A stretch of 64,000 bases of DNA from Crambe crambe (taxonomy: Eukaryota > Porifera > Demospongiae > Poecilosclerida > Crambeidae), in assembly GCA_963924555.1 (NCBI GenBank), contig OZ004587.1, positions 4,836,001 to 4,900,000 on the forward strand, read 5' to 3'. The notes beneath the pieces are model-generated. The model saw only the letters and a list, made by a program, of their open reading frames with translations, had not been told where the DNA came from and ran no database searches. The translations under genes and the position numbers were made by a program. This document shows positions 43,147-57,100 of the stretch, in pieces (position 1 is the first letter of the stretch; each line of letters begins with the position of its first letter).

Positions 43147-44527
43147 CTGCATGTTATGGCATTAAATATGTGTCATGGTTTTAACAAGGAACAGGACACT
43201 GATCATCAAAGTAGAGGAAGTGTCTGGTCTTGGAGATAAATACTGTGTGTTTGTTGCTGCAATGTTGTCCTCCAAGTAGTTAAGTGACCATCTCAATGAG
43301 GGGGGAACAAGATCTGTCCCTGTCAGGATCACCGGTTGCTAGGATAGTACCAACCAATGAAAAGAGAAATTGAGGGAATAGCACATAATACAATTTCGAG
43401 TCTGGTGATCCTTACTTCATGTGTCATTAGATGGTCAGCAGTGGGATCCTCCCAATGCAGACGTGGGATGGGCTCCAGGGGGAAGGGATAGTGTTGTCAT
43501 AGCCACTTTTGTATAACACAGGGGAAGGGAGGAGGGGATAAAGAAGAAAGGTATGGGGAGGGACCAAAAAAGAGAAGACGGGAAAAGGAGAGAGAGAGAG
43601 AGAGAGAGATGAATGCAAATATGGAGAGAAAGAGAGACAAAGGGACAAAGATAATTGCCATTCAAATATCCCACTATTAATATGATGGGATAATTCAATG
43701 CAATGAACTCCACCGTTGTATCTGTGGCTCTGGCTCCATGGAGGGGGTAGCTAGGACAAGGACGAGGGAGGTGGGGGCATGGTAATTTTGTTGCTAAACC
43801 AGAATGGGATAATCTCTGGAAAGACTGATGTGGAGACAGAAGTTTGTGATGTCTGAGGCATTATGGGAAACAATTGCTGGAGACACTGCTGGGAAGAAGG
43901 TTCAGAGGTCAATGTGTGATGGTCAGAGGGCAAAGGGACAGAGGTATAGGAGATGATGGGGATCAATCAAGTGTTGGTGATGGGTGCATTGGGAGAGGGC
44001 AAGCATGAAAGTGGGTGTTCTCATCATCTTGATGGATGGGTAGGTGGAGTTTTTATCAAGTTCACTAATTCTAATAAATCTGCTCCACTGCACTCTGCCA
44101 CTCCTTTCTCTCCTCCTGTGTCCTACGTGCCACAGAACTAGCAGAGAAGGAAGGAGAAGAAGAAGAAGAAAGTTAGATGGATATCTTTCCATGATGACCT
44201 ACAACCCTCTATGGCAACACATTACCCTAATATGGGAACACATCCTGATACATGAAACCACATAGCAACCCATCAACATAGAGTCAAACTAGTGATACAA
44301 TGTATGTGGAGATGTGAAAACACACGACCATACCCTAATACATATGAGACAATAATTTTTTTACGCTATGAGATTCTTCACCCCCTAATGTGTGAACATT
44401 ATGTAGTGGTGGACAATGGGACTATGGGCTCCAGTTGGCCAACCATCCTTCACTATAAGAACACTTCCACAAACTACCATCAAAAAAGCTATCCTGCTAT
44501 TAAGGGGCATGAAGCTAAAGTAGGTAC
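43147..44527. other. No firm gene; Ser/Pro-rich minus-strand frames
   Basis: Contains an (AG)n run at about 43592-43608 and open frames rich in Ser and Pro on the minus strand (for example 43751-43966). These could be low-complexity exons of the neighbouring PHD-type gene, but there is not enough to call them. Confidence 0.35.
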
Positions 44528-44584
44528 CTGACATCCTTCATAGTAGACATGGATCCAATGATCACACTTCCCACACTGCACCAT
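44528..44584 (-). pseudogene. Exon with partial PHD-type zinc finger
   Basis: A 57-nt exon between TTCTTCAG and GTACCT encoding VQCGKCDHWIHVYYEGCQ. CxxCxxWxH is the PHD core, but the Cys expected three residues after His is Tyr. Around it are duplicated fragments (44634-45065) with a broken frame, so the gene is probably decayed. Confidence 0.5.
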
Positions 44585-44633
44585 CTGAAGAAACACAATA
44601 CGTAACAAGTAGCTATCACTACGTCGATACATT

Positions 44634-46085
44634 GACCAAACAGAGCTAGGAATATATAGATCTCCACAAAATTGGGTCAGACATCCTGTATCCCACAATA
44701 CTTAAACACTACTGAGATATGTTCTTGGAATGGGGATGATCAGTCATCATGTAGCTATATAGCTAGTAGTAAATGAATTCATCTGTTCTTCCTATGTAGC
44801 TAAGTGGGTCCTCAGTTAATCCACAAACTTAGAGAAGGTCCACTCTCTCTTCTTGATTGGTTTTGGAAATCAGGATAGTTGCTCATCCGCATGTTACAAA
44901 AAGAATAAGTGGCTGAAGATTCTGAAGGGTCATTATTCACTAGTGTGGAACTCGCTTGGCTCACCTCAATCACTGAAGAATGTGTGTGGCCAGAATACAT
45001 TAGATGTCCTGTCAATGTCCAGTCGAAGAGAAATTGTCAGGGACACTCCAGAATTCTTATCAGAGGCTCTGGATTAGGACTCAGCTACCGTGGCATTATT
45101 TAAGCACTGCAGTTAAGTAAGACATTGCTCACTTTTTCACTGGTCTTGAGATAAATACTGTGTGCTTGCTGCTGCCAATGTTGTCCTCCTGGTAGTTAAG
45201 TGACCATCTTAATGAGGGGGGAAACCAGATCTGTCCCTGTCAGGATCATTGGTTGCTAGGATAGTACCCACCAATGAGAGTAGCATTAACTGTAGGGGCG
45301 GAAAACATTAATGCAATATCAGATACTATCATATATAATCATAATTAACCATAGCTAATAATGTAGCTATTAGGAATAAGCTTTTGTCCCAGCAGAACTA
45401 GCCTTGTTAGCAAGATTTGTAATGTCTCATTTCATTTAGTGATCAGACTTACCTACGCTATGTAGTGCACAAAGCTCTAAGCCAGGTCCATAATACACAA
45501 TAATTTAACACATGCAACTTATAGTAGCTAACCAAGTATTATATACTGCAGTATTTGAATTTGAGTTGGACTACAGCGCATGTACAATGCCAGTATTAGC
45601 TACTGCCCAAGTTGCATGAAACTGACAGACCCCCTTCTTCCATCAGGTTGGCAAAGGAATGTGCATGAACGTACAGCTTATTTCAGAGTCTGATGATCTT
45701 TACCTCATGGATGTACATGTGTCACAAGATGTGGAATGGGATCAGTTATAGTCACACCCACTAGCAACATCAGCCACAATTATTATTCCACAAAATTAAA
45801 TCCATCAGGGTTTAGACCTATTTATTGGTTAATGAGTTTGATGCAGCTTCAGTAGCTATTGGTTGAAGGATGGTAGATTGTAGTTGTAGTAACTAATCAA
45901 GTCAGTATATAAAGTGTGAGAACTTACCTGTAATGTAAGTACAATAGTGATCTAGCTATCTACTTGGTACTCAACTATTAATTTTTTGAGAGAGTCTATA
46001 GCAGTGAAAATACTGAACTCTGTGGTTGAAAGGGGTACTGCAGCACTTCATTGAAGCTGCATGAGAATTGCTCAGTGATGGTTTA
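44634..46085. repeat. Duplicated intergenic segment with gene fragments
   Basis: Shares ordered blocks with 19760-20790 and with 48360-49250: GTGGCCAGAAT words, the GAAGGATGGTAGATTGTAG stretch, and a start-exon relic near 46050-46085. No intact gene. Confidence 0.55.
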
Positions 46086-46837
46086 CGTACAAAAAGAGTG
46101 ATTATGAGGAAGTGGAATTTTATACTTCCTCAAACTCAGTTTCCTGCTGTGCTTGCAGTGCAGTACTTCCTGTTTGACAAAGTGCAGAACGCGTGGGAGA
46201 GCTACAACCACACCTCCCAAGATTAACATCACTTCATCTTCTGGATTACTCTGGCAATGATAAACTTTTATGTGTAAAAGATACAAAGTGAAAGATAAAA
46301 GTTAAGCTAGTGATGCACAAAGAAAGTGAGCTAAGTGTTCAATTATGCATTACATATAAAAAGCAGGTAAAAATTATTTATAAGGTGTAGCTATAGTGGT
46401 AAGTAAAGTAGTAGTAGTAGTTAGTTGTTTTTTTCTTTCTTCTTCTTCTTCTTTGAAACTCAATAAATAAACTTTAGGCTTTCAGATCTGTGAAATCAAA
46501 GTCACTATGTAAATGTTAACTGTACAGCTAATGGAGAAAATGGAGAAAACTGCATTTGTGGCATGCCCCCCCCCCACCCCCCCCCCCAACACGCACACAC
46601 ACACTGTAAATTTAAATTTAAACACATTTGGAAATCTTACTCATCCACAAGTATTATTCTGAGTTACGGGCATCCCTAGTATCAGTGCCCATTCTTTTGT
46701 CGTTTATAGAGAGGTTGTCCTCTTTTAACCAGTGGGTCACAAGGACCATATTGAATTCCACTTGTATAGGGAAATATAGTATAAAGTATGCATGTAGTTG
46801 TGTACGTAAGTCATGATATGCTATCTTGACAGTATCA
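46086..46837. other. Duplicated intergenic DNA with C-rich simple repeat
   Basis: Related to 20842-21825 and 49250-50340. Includes a C-run with A interruptions followed by (CA)n at about 46566-46605. No coding sequence. Confidence 0.5.
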
Positions 46838-47180
46838 GATTAGAAGCAATGCTTTAATGACCCCATAATTATGACTTGACATGATACAACACCAACATCA
46901 TTACATGCAGTGATATGGAAGGACAAGGGAAAGTATGATGAGCTGATTATTGCACACCATGTTACCACAAATCTATACCGTCATTAAACACAAGGTTGCT
47001 TGGTCTATTCCTACAGAAAGATGAGGACTATGCAACCATACAACATAAACATCACAAGTTTCTACCAGCAATAGTCAACACTCAACGTCTAAAACTGAGA
47101 TCACATCAAAGTCCTAAAACCAAGCAGTATGATCACATCACTGTCTCTACATGTCTCATCAAGTATCAATTGTAGAAATC
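46838..47180 (-). repeat. Duplicated 3' flank of NLR genes (copy 3)
   Basis: Matches 976-1330 with small deletions; lies next to the LRR relic 47255-48310. Confidence 0.7.
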
Positions 47181-47254
47181 AAAAGTTTCCCTCATGCACT
47201 CATGGACCACCACTACATGCACACATGCATACACATAATCACACAGTCCTCACC

Positions 47255-48310
47255 TTAATACAGCCACACCACTCTAGGGTCTGCTGGTCGCTCATATCTC
47301 AATGGTAACCAAAGTTCTGTTAAACTTGTGCTCTGCTGTAGACTTGATAGGATTACATCAACTCCTTCTTCAAATGAATCATCTAAACATAGACTTAGTA
47401 TCTTTAGTGAAATGCTTTTCTCTAGCATCTCACTCATCGCCTTAGCTCCTTCAACTCCAATATTATTGCCTTGTATCCCTAAATGTAACAAGGTGGAGTT
47501 TTCAGATAGTGCTGCAGCGATGTGAATGCATCCTTGTGATGTTATTTCACAGTGATGTATACTTAGGTATTCTAACACTGCATTGGTTTTAATCGCATCA
47601 CCAATGGAAGCTGCTCCAATATCGCCTATAGGGTTACTCCCTAGCAAAAGCACTGTGAGTGATTTGCTGACGGCAAGACCTGCTGACAACTGCACAGCTC
47701 CCTCACTCGTAATTTCACAACTTTTTATACGAAGTCTTTCTAACACTGCATTAGTTTTAATCACATCACCAATGGAAGCTGCTCCAATATCTCCTATTGG
47801 GTTCTCCTTTAGTCAATATGGTGAGTGACTTATTGACGGCAAGACCTGCTGACAACTGCACAGCTCCCTCACTGGAAATATCACAGTTACATATATCAAG
47901 GACTTCTAACACTGCATTAGATTTAATCGCATCACCAATGGAAGCTGCTCCAATATCTCCTATTGGGTTCTCCTTTAGTTGTAATTCGGTGAGTGATTTA
48001 TTGATGGCAAGAACTGCTGACAACTGCACAGCTCCCTCACTGGTGATACCACAAGAATTTAATATTAAAGTCCTTAAGCTCGTCAGTGCACATGTGAGGA
48101 GTTCAGACAAAAGAGTTGAGGAAATTACATTAAGTTTATTATTTGAAAAATCCAATTCAATAAACTGCTGGAGTATAGGATGAGGGATGTTTACAAAATG
48201 TTTAATGCTATGAATGTCACAGCACCTAAAGTCAGCACTTGTTACTTCTCCTTTCCAAGTTACTGCTCTCATCTTCATCAACCCTTAAGAAAATATTTCT
48301 ATTCCCTCAT
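47255..48310 (-). pseudogene. Truncated NLR relic: end of NACHT module and LRRs
   Basis: Encodes the segment from KMRAVTWKGE through LRR units to RPADPRVVW. A small deletion near 47810-47820 shifts the frame, and TAA at 48285-48287 replaces the AAA (Lys) of gene C just before GLMKM. Homology stops abruptly at about 48310, so the NACHT core is absent. Confidence 0.87.
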
Positions 48311-50344
48311 TTCCCATATACCGTAGTAGCTGTGTGAGGGAATGGGAGGGGGGAAAATTAATCACAAAAATAATATCTGATACCATAGCTAAAAACTAGA
48401 GTATGCAGCTTTTTGAACTAGAAGAAATTGATGGCATACTTAATTTCATTTGGTGATCAGACTTACCTACATATGCATAGTTATTCCAGTTGTCCTGGAA
48501 ATGCTCAAAGCTCTAAGCCAGACCCACGATTAAAAAAATTTTGTACTTAGTAATTAAAAAAAAAAAGGCCTGCTGCCATGTGTAGTAGTCCAACTCAAAT
48601 CATACAGCACATGTACAGTACAAGTATTAGCTACGCCCAAGTTGCATGATCCCTGAAACTGCTACATACGTACAGACCCCCTTCCTCCCTTGGGTTGGCA
48701 ACGGGTAGAATGTACACATACAGTGGAGGTCAGAGTCTGATGATCTTTACCTCATGCAGATGTGGGGTCCTCCCACTGGGATGGGATCAGTTATAGTCAC
48801 ACACACCATCCACTGATAAATAGCTATACAACAATTATTATTTACATGCCACAAATATAATGCAAAGTGCATTGAGAGAAATGTAGTTTGCAATGTTGTG
48901 GCCATCAGGGTTTAGACCTATAGCTTTCTAGAATAAATACATACTTGGTTAATGAGTTTGATGCAGCATAATACTGCATCTGAAGATCACTTGGTTGAAG
49001 GATGGTAGATTGTAGTTGTAGTAACTAATCAAGTCAGTAAAGTGTGAGAACTTAGTTATAACTACCTGTAGCTAGTGTAAGTACAATAGTGATCTATATC
49101 TACTTGGTATACTCAACTATTTTGAGAGAGTCTATAGCAGTGAGAATACTGACCTACTTGAACTCTGTGGTTGAGAAGGGAACACTGCTACACTTCATTG
49201 AAGCTGCACGAGAACTGTTCAGGTTCCATGCATACTGACAGACATGTTACGTATGAGCGTAAAAAATTTCATCGAAATAAAAATATGAAGTAGGGATGCT
49301 ATTATAGAGAGTGATGATGCGGAAGTGGGATTTAAATATAGACTGCAATGTTTGACAACGCGTGGGAGAGCTATAGCCACACCTCCTAAGATTAACATCC
49401 TGCTGGGTTGATATATAAAATTTAATGTGTAAAAGACACAAAGTGAAAGATACAAAGTGAGCGGTTTTTAAATGTACAAAGAAAGTGAACAAAGTGTTCA
49501 ATTATATAAAAAGCAGATACAATATTATTTATAAGGTGTATAGTGGTAAGCAAACTAGTAGTTACTTTCTTTCTCTGTTTTTTTCTTGCTTGTTTTTTGT
49601 TTGTTTCTTTCTTTTCTTCTTCTTTGACAAAATTAATGGTTGAAGCTCAGAAGGTAAAATTTAGGCTTTCAGATCTGTGAAAATCAAAGTCACAATGTAA
49701 ATGTTGACTGTTGACTGTAAATTTAAACACATTAGTATAATACAGGAAATCTCACTCATCCAAAAATACTATTCTGAGTTACAGGGAAAAATTAATGAGA
49801 GTTATGGGCATCCCTAGCATGTGGTCAATCCAGTGGAACTTCTGAATAATTTGAGACCTCAGTCTTTTGTCGTTCATAGAGAAGTTGTCCTCTATTAAAC
49901 ATTATTTAGTATAGAGTATATACAAAGGTTGTCTTTTGTTGAGAGTTTTGCCCTCTTTCAGAGTGTCCTTATCAGAGGTTCCATTGCTTGGTCTTACAAT
50001 TATAACTTTCAATATAGTTACTGGTTGGTGAGTAACAGTCTATGTCTGTGACTTCAGAAATAGCTATAGCTAATACATCAAAGAATGAACCCTGTACCCA
50101 CCGACCCACAATAAATTGAGCAATGGTCACATAGAGGGAGGCATTATAGTCCATGCAAACATGATATTGTGTTTGGTAAACTGTGTTCTAGGTACCATGT
50201 ACAACAATGATTATTAATTACTTCAATAGCAAGAGACATAACAGTAGAGTTAGAGATGGCTGTCCATAAGAACCAGTGGGTCACAAGGACCATATTGAAT
50301 TTCCACTTGTATAGGGAAATATAGTATGATATGCTATCTTGACA
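48311..50344. repeat. Duplicated intergenic segment between two NLR units
   Basis: Ordered similarity to 19800-21825 and 44634-46837, including a start-exon relic (about 49190-49245, MSVSMHG then stop) and a Tigger-like MITE at 49831-49985. No gene is seen. Confidence 0.6.
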
Positions 50345-50700
50345 GTATCAGATTAGAAGCAATGCTTTAATGACCCCATAATTATGACTTGACATGATAC
50401 AACACCAACATCATTACATGCAGTGATATGGAAGGACAAAGGAAAGTATGATGAGCTAATTATTACACACCATGTTAGTCATTATCACCACAAATCTATA
50501 GTGGACATTAAACACAAGGTTGCTTGGTCTTCACTTCAGTACTCCTACAGAAAGATGAGGACTATGCAACCATACAACATAAATATCACAAGTTTCTACC
50601 AGCAATAATAGTCAACACTCAACATCCAATTTGATGATCACATCAAAGTCCTAAAACCAAGCAGTATGATCACATCACTGTCTCTACATGTCTCATCAAG
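50345..50700 (-). repeat. Duplicated 3' flank of NLR genes (copy 4)
   Basis: Nearly identical to 976-1330, downstream of the intact gene C. Confidence 0.75.
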
Positions 50701-50772
50701 TATCAATTGTAGCATGGACCACCACTACATGCACACATGCATACACATAATCACACAGTCCTCACCTTATTA

Positions 50773-53700
50773 TCACCACTTCACTCTAGGGTCTGCTGGT
50801 CGCTTGTATCTCTTTGATAACAAAAGTACTGTTAAACTTGTGTTCTGCTGTAGACTTGATAGGATTACATCAACTCCTTCTTCATATGAATAATCTCTAT
50901 GTAGATGTAGTTCTTTTAGTGAAATGTTTTTCTCTAGCATCTCACTCATCGCCTTAGCTCCTTCCACTCCAATAGCATTGCCTTGCATCATTAATACTAA
51001 CAAGGTGGAGTTTTCAGATAGTGCTGCAGCGATGTGAATGCATCCTTGTGATGTTATTTCACAGTAAGCTATATCAAGGTGTTCTAACACTGAATTAGTT
51101 TTAATCACATCACCAATGGAAGCTGCTCCAATATCTCCTATTGGGTTGTGCCATAGTTTTAATTTGGTGAGTGACTTATTGACGGCAAGACCTGCTGACA
51201 ACTGCACAGCTCCCTCACTGGTAATTTCACAGCAACCTATTTCAAGGTGTTCTAACACTGCATTACTTTTAATTGCATCACCAATGGAAGCTGCTCCAAT
51301 ATCTCCAATTGGGTTCCCAAATAGTTCTAATCTGGTGAGTGATTTATTGATGGCAAGACCTGCAGACAACTGCACTGCTCCCTCACTGGTGATTTCACAG
51401 CCACTTATTTCAAGGTGTTCTAATACTGCATTAGTTTTAATCGCATCACCAATGGAAGCTACTCCAATATCTCCTATTGGGTTCTCATATAGTTCTAATT
51501 CGATGAGTGACTTATTGACGGCAAGACCTGCTGACAACTGCACAGCTCCCTCACTGGTAATTTCACAGCCACCTATTTCAAGGTGTTCTAACACTGCATT
51601 AGTTTTAATCGTATTACCAATGCAAGCTGCTCCAATATCTCCTATTGGGTTCGAATTTAGTTCTAATCTGGTCAGTGATTTATTGACGGCAAGACCTGCT
51701 GACAACTGCACAGCTCCTTCACTGGTGATACCACAAGAATACAATATTAAAGTCCTTAAGCTCGTCAGTGCACGAGATAAAAGAGTTGAGGAAATTACAT
51801 CAAGTTTGTTGTTGCCTAAATCCATTTCAATAAACTTCTGAAGTATAGGATGAGGGATGTTTAGAAAATGTTCAATGCTATGAATGTCACAGCCCTCAAA
51901 GTCAGCTCTTGTTATTTCTCCTTTCCAAGTTACTGCTCTCATCTTCATCAACCCTTTGGAAAACATTTCTATTCCCTCATTTCCCATATATGAATTACAA
52001 AAGTATAATTTCCACTTGCTTTGAGAATATGCCATAGAATGGCCCACCACGAAGTAATCAAGAGGACTCCATTCATGAGATGATAAAACTTTTATTAACT
52101 CACGAGATGCCAGCAGATTAGAAACTGCCTCAGTATCACCAGATTCATACATCCAGTGATAGGCAGCAGCACTGTTATCATCTGAAATATGCTCTCGAAT
52201 CATTTCTGAAGTGAAGGTATTAAACTTGGAGAGACCGAAATAGAATTTCATCACCACGCTCAGGTGACCTACTTTGACATGTTCTCTTATTAGCTGCTGT
52301 TGTGTGTGGAGAGGCAACTGTGTGATGTGGTAGGCAGCTAGAAACTCTTGAAGCGTCAGATGGATGAAGTGGTAGGAGAGCTCGGCATCCTGTCCACGAT
52401 AGAGCTCTTTCACTGATTCCATCAATCCTAGAGTCACTCCACCGATATCAGCACTGCTGAATGTCAGCTGTTGCTTCATGATTCCTTCCCAAGCAAGTTT
52501 GCTTAGGGCCAGCAGCTGTTGATGCACATCTGGAGGGAGGTCCTCAAGAGATCCAATCTTCCAGGACTGTTTGCCGTGTGCCTTATGACCTGAAAAGTGC
52601 TGCATCAGCAGTTTACATGTATACGCTGTGTAGAGTCGGGTAACGGTGGTTGGGGGGGTTGACTCCATGTCTCGGCTCCTCTTGAATACATCTGTCACTA
52701 TGTTGGCAGTCACAGGAGTGTGCATGGCTGCCTTCATTGCTGGATAATAGTTCACATAGTCCAAAAATTTGCTACGGTTGTCAAGATGAACCCTCTCTTC
52801 CCTCAATACTCGACTTAACTCTAAAGTAGGAGTCGTGACAAGCTCAATATGCTGGTCCACTTGGATTGATGTGCTCTCGATGATTAACTTTGTGGCCCAT
52901 GGTCGGCTGGTTATGATTATGGTAGCTTTGGGTAGCTTGCGACCATGTACTAAATCAAGGAATATTGAAGATTCTTCCCTCATTCTTTGTTCCAGTTCGT
53001 CCCAGGCTTCCAGCCACAGGACCACACCCTCTCCTTGGCTGCTCTCCACTTCCTGTGCTATGGCCCCCTGGAGCTGAGGGTGGTGGAAGAGGTCAGAGAT
53101 ACTTTTGGCTGACCTCACTCTGTTGTCTCGTAGGGGAAGGAGGACCAGTAGGGCGTAGTCATTTAGACATTGGCCCTGAGACCACTTGGAACAAAATTGT
53201 TCACTGAATGTGGTCTTGCCCACACCTGGAGCTCCTTCAATCAGAACTAGTCGTGGTTTCTTCCTATATGCGGCCTTAGCAACTTTTCCTTCTGTCATAG
53301 AATATTTCTTGTAGATGACATCATCTTTGTCTCCCCTGATCGTACTCTTAGTGAAACTGTCCATTTTACTCCGAACAATCTCCTCCTTCTCTATTCCTGC
53401 CAGTTTGAAAGCAGTGAGGTTCTTGCCCTCCATGGTGGAATAGATGTCCTTCAGGAAGGCTGCATACTTTGGAATACTCGAATATTTATATTCTTTACCA
53501 TCGATGGTCATGCATTTGATTTTGTGTTCCTTGAAGAATCCTTTATTGTCAGTGTTCTCCAGGTCCTGCACTAAAGTGGAGGCGATCTGAGCAGGCAGCA
53601 ACCATGTGACTATCAAACTGCCATGTGATACTTTCTTCAAGATGAGGGCAAAGGAGGGGAGGAGGAACTTGCGGATGATGTGACCTTTCAACTCTTCTAG

Positions 53701-54173
53701 TTGCTCCAAAGTGCATGTCTCCCACTCCAAGTTTAGGTGGAGTACAAATTCCTTCAGATCCGCTTCGCTAGGTCTGCTTTCAACTACTGGACAATGTTCA
53801 GCAAAGTCACACAGTCGAGTGTTACGTCGAAAAGTTTCCAGTGAACTAAGATAACTCTTCATATTCTGTTTGAGAGAACGGTCTCCAATGTTGCGAATAA
53901 GGTTTTCTAAGAGTGTGTAATTCATAAAGTTCCAGTATTTACTCAACTTCATCCAAATACTATTGATGGTCGACTCTTTCTCTAGTTCATTCTCAATTTG
54001 TTTGAAGAATTCCTCATGTTCTTCTTTGTACTTGATTGGCAATGTCATGAGGCGAGCTTTGAATTGATTGACAGTATAATCTTTTTCAATTTTATCATAC
54101 GTCCGAATTGATATGTCATTGAATTCATCTTCAAGGTCTTGTGTTTGCTGTGGAATGGTTTTTTGAAGGAGAC
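50773..54173 (-). CDS. Gene C exon 7: intact helical-NACHT-LRR
   Basis: Acceptor TTGCAG at 54173, stop TGA at 50773-50775, about 1133 codons in one exon. Residues about 1-150: helical domain (NYTLLENLIRNIGD, RRNTRLCDFA). About 160-290: mixed region with HGSLIVTWLLPAQ. About 314-325: P-loop IEGAPGVGKTTF. About 390: WLEAWDEL in Walker-B position. About 640-810: NACHT-associated helices (FIHLTLQEFLAAYHI). About 810-1130: five or more LRR pairs repeating every 56 residues (168 bp) with NPIGDIGAASIGD and CEITSEGAVQLSAGLA. Near-identity of the units at the DNA level points to recent expansion or conversion. Confidence 0.93.
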
Positions 54174-57100
54174 CTGCAATATACAAAATAAGAAGTCTAT
54201 CCTAAACTCTGAGATATAATAATTATTATGTAGTTATGATATTATTGTTCTGATAAGGAAACTCTTTATCACATTAAAAATGAAAAGGATATGTATATAA
54301 AAAATTATGGCTTGGCAGATTAATGTACAAAGTACATAAAAATTAAATGTATATGCATCCATATGGCCATGCACTGTCTGGTGATAGCAATATCTTCCTT
54401 GAAATTCTGCTCCACTCAAAATCTATGTCATTACATAATTTTTTGGCTCACTCTATTACTCTATCAGGGGCGTAAGAAGATGTTTTCTGGTGGGGGGGCT
54501 GATGTATGTGTGCTGATTTGTGCGCGGGAAAATTTTTAGCTGATCACGCCCACTTTCCTTAACCACACCATTTTTGGATACCAATGTACCATCAACTGGC
54601 TCAACAGTGCAGAGGTGTTGGAAGCAAGATTCGATTGGTCAAGCCCAAAATTGAAACAAATTCCCCAGAACACCGAAGTTCTACAGTTTGCTATACTTGA
54701 GCATCATAATTATGTATTTAAGTTATTGATTGATAGCCACATAATAATTAATCCCAAAATATTTTATTATTGATTGATAGCCACATAATAATTAATCCCA
54801 AAATATTTTATTATTGATTGATAGGCACTTAATAATTAATCTTGTTTTTCCCAAAATATTGGTCAGGCCTGGGCCTGACTGGCCTTATCTGTTCCACCGC
54901 CTATGCAGTGGCATCAGTGCTTGTGATTGAGGTCTCTGAAGATGGACCAGCATCATCACTTGCAAATACAATAATTTTTATTATAATGTACATATGCAAT
55001 CTTACATCGATAGTTACCTGAGAACTGAATTGGAGCGATGAATTCTCCTCTGTGTCATAGTAGAGCCAAGCTAACTGCTGAGTTAGGTGTTACTAATACT
55101 TAATTAACCATTCTGTGATGTTAATACTTAGCTAGTAGGTGTTATTAATACTTAGTTGACATGCAGCATCTGTTTTGCATATACTAATGCCTATGTGCAT
55201 TTTGAGTGGGGGGGCTGAAGCCCCCCCAGCCCCCCTGCTTCTTACGCCCATGTCTATTATTATGACATTGTTTCAGATTTTTCTCTAATTGTAATTAGAA
55301 GCAAGGGAAACATGCAACAACAAGCACGTCTACTGGTAATGTTGTAATTTTCTAATCTTGCTATATATTGTATACCAGGTTTTTTTCAAGGGGTATTATT
55401 TTAGAGGGTGAAAGAACCACATATTTTTACCAATGATACCTGATATACCACACGTGTATACCACATGTGCAAGAAATCAACTACATGCATCCCATCTGGT
55501 GCCATCCCCATGGCTAGCTAGCTATAAAATCATTATAATAGACAAAAAAAGGCTTTATTCCAATATTTTAAACGCAAAAAGACTTATATTCTGGATCCCT
55601 ATATAAGGCCCCATTTCAAGGTTTGTACCTTCTTCGCTGGTAAAGAAAGTTGCTGTGGAAAATTGTTTGTCAGGCAGAAGACATAAATCATACACTAAGT
55701 ATGATACATGTACTGGCTTCTTGGACAAATTGGGACCAGGGGTTTTATTCTTTATAGAGAGGTTGTCCTCTTTAAAGAGGTTATGATCAGAATGCAATAT
55801 TTTATACACAAAATCATATTGCAGGGTATTGTGATTATCAGAAGTCAATAACAAGACTTTATAACTTAAGAACTACTGTCATGATCAACAGAGGGGCTGG
55901 CTAGGGACTAGAAATACCTTGTAAATTTAGACTCTACGGACCCAAGGCATACTGTGACAAACTTAAGCAACTTTTAACAAATGCAGGTTTCATTTAATTG
56001 GAATGCATTGCAGTTTTGTCCGCTATTCGGAGATAAGAGGTGTCTGCTTTAGGAGGTAAGTTTACACTAGCAGTTTCATAGAGAGCATTCGGTGCCACTT
56101 AGTTTGTCCGCTCTAGGGAGATTGTCCGCTCTTGGGGGAGTCCGTTAAGAGTATATTCCATACAAGCAAGAAAGATTGAACACACCTTTTGGAACTTCTC
56201 CTTCCAAAGGACCTTCCATGGTAGATGGAGGTGAGGTGGAGTCCATTGGATGTGATGGAGGAGTCACAGGACAACCTGTAACAACAGAATAACTGATTAA
56301 AAATACTATTACGTATTGCTCTCCTCTCTCGTATTAATGATTAGAAATTTTTTACTCTCCTCTTCAATAATTACCTTTGAGAGAGATGTTGTGACTGTTG
56401 CTAGTGGCAGCGATGGTGTCCTTGAGGAAAGGGGAGGTGAGGTTGATTTGGCAAGTGTATTGACCAGCATGGGACAGAGAGAGAGAAGGGAAAGAGAGAG
56501 TGTTGTCTAAAGACTCAACCAGCACTACTCCATTGTGACTCCAGCAGTATGTGATGGTAGGACTGAAATCTTCAGCACCTGATACAGTGCAGGAAATGCA
56601 GTATTTCTCCTCTACTGAGGGGTTGCCCCCGGTAATCACCACTTCAATTGGAGGGGCTATAAATGAAGGAGAGAGAGTCTGGTCAATATTTTATAGCCTC
56701 AAATTGACATTGTCTAATGTGCCTTGATGTTAAGGGGCTACATGGCATTAATGTGGCCAGAACTACATACAAGACAAAAGTTATGTAGCATTCTAATAGC
56801 AGCTGGTTAGGCAACTGGGTCATAGACATTCTTGGGTCAAATAGAAAAACCATTATGTTAGCTACATCAGATATCAGTACAGTAGATTATACTAACTTAC
56901 CATCAAGGAAGACTTTTTCCTCCATTACTATTTTCTCAGCTAAGCTCTTAAATCCAACAGTAGGCTTGATCAGAGCGGACACAACAGCTTTCCATGAGAT
57001 CTCACCCCCACATCCATTCAACCACTCCACCAACATATCAGTGAAGCACGTATCAGGGTCGCTAATATATTTAGATCTTAATACTTGCAGGATGCCAACT

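Noticed and set aside
54184-54186. Start codon of the NACHT-LRR protein at the right edge of the large exon
   Set aside because: The codon is TTG inside the polypyrimidine tract before a splice acceptor (TTGCAG). The exon has no start of its own; translation must begin in an upstream exon.
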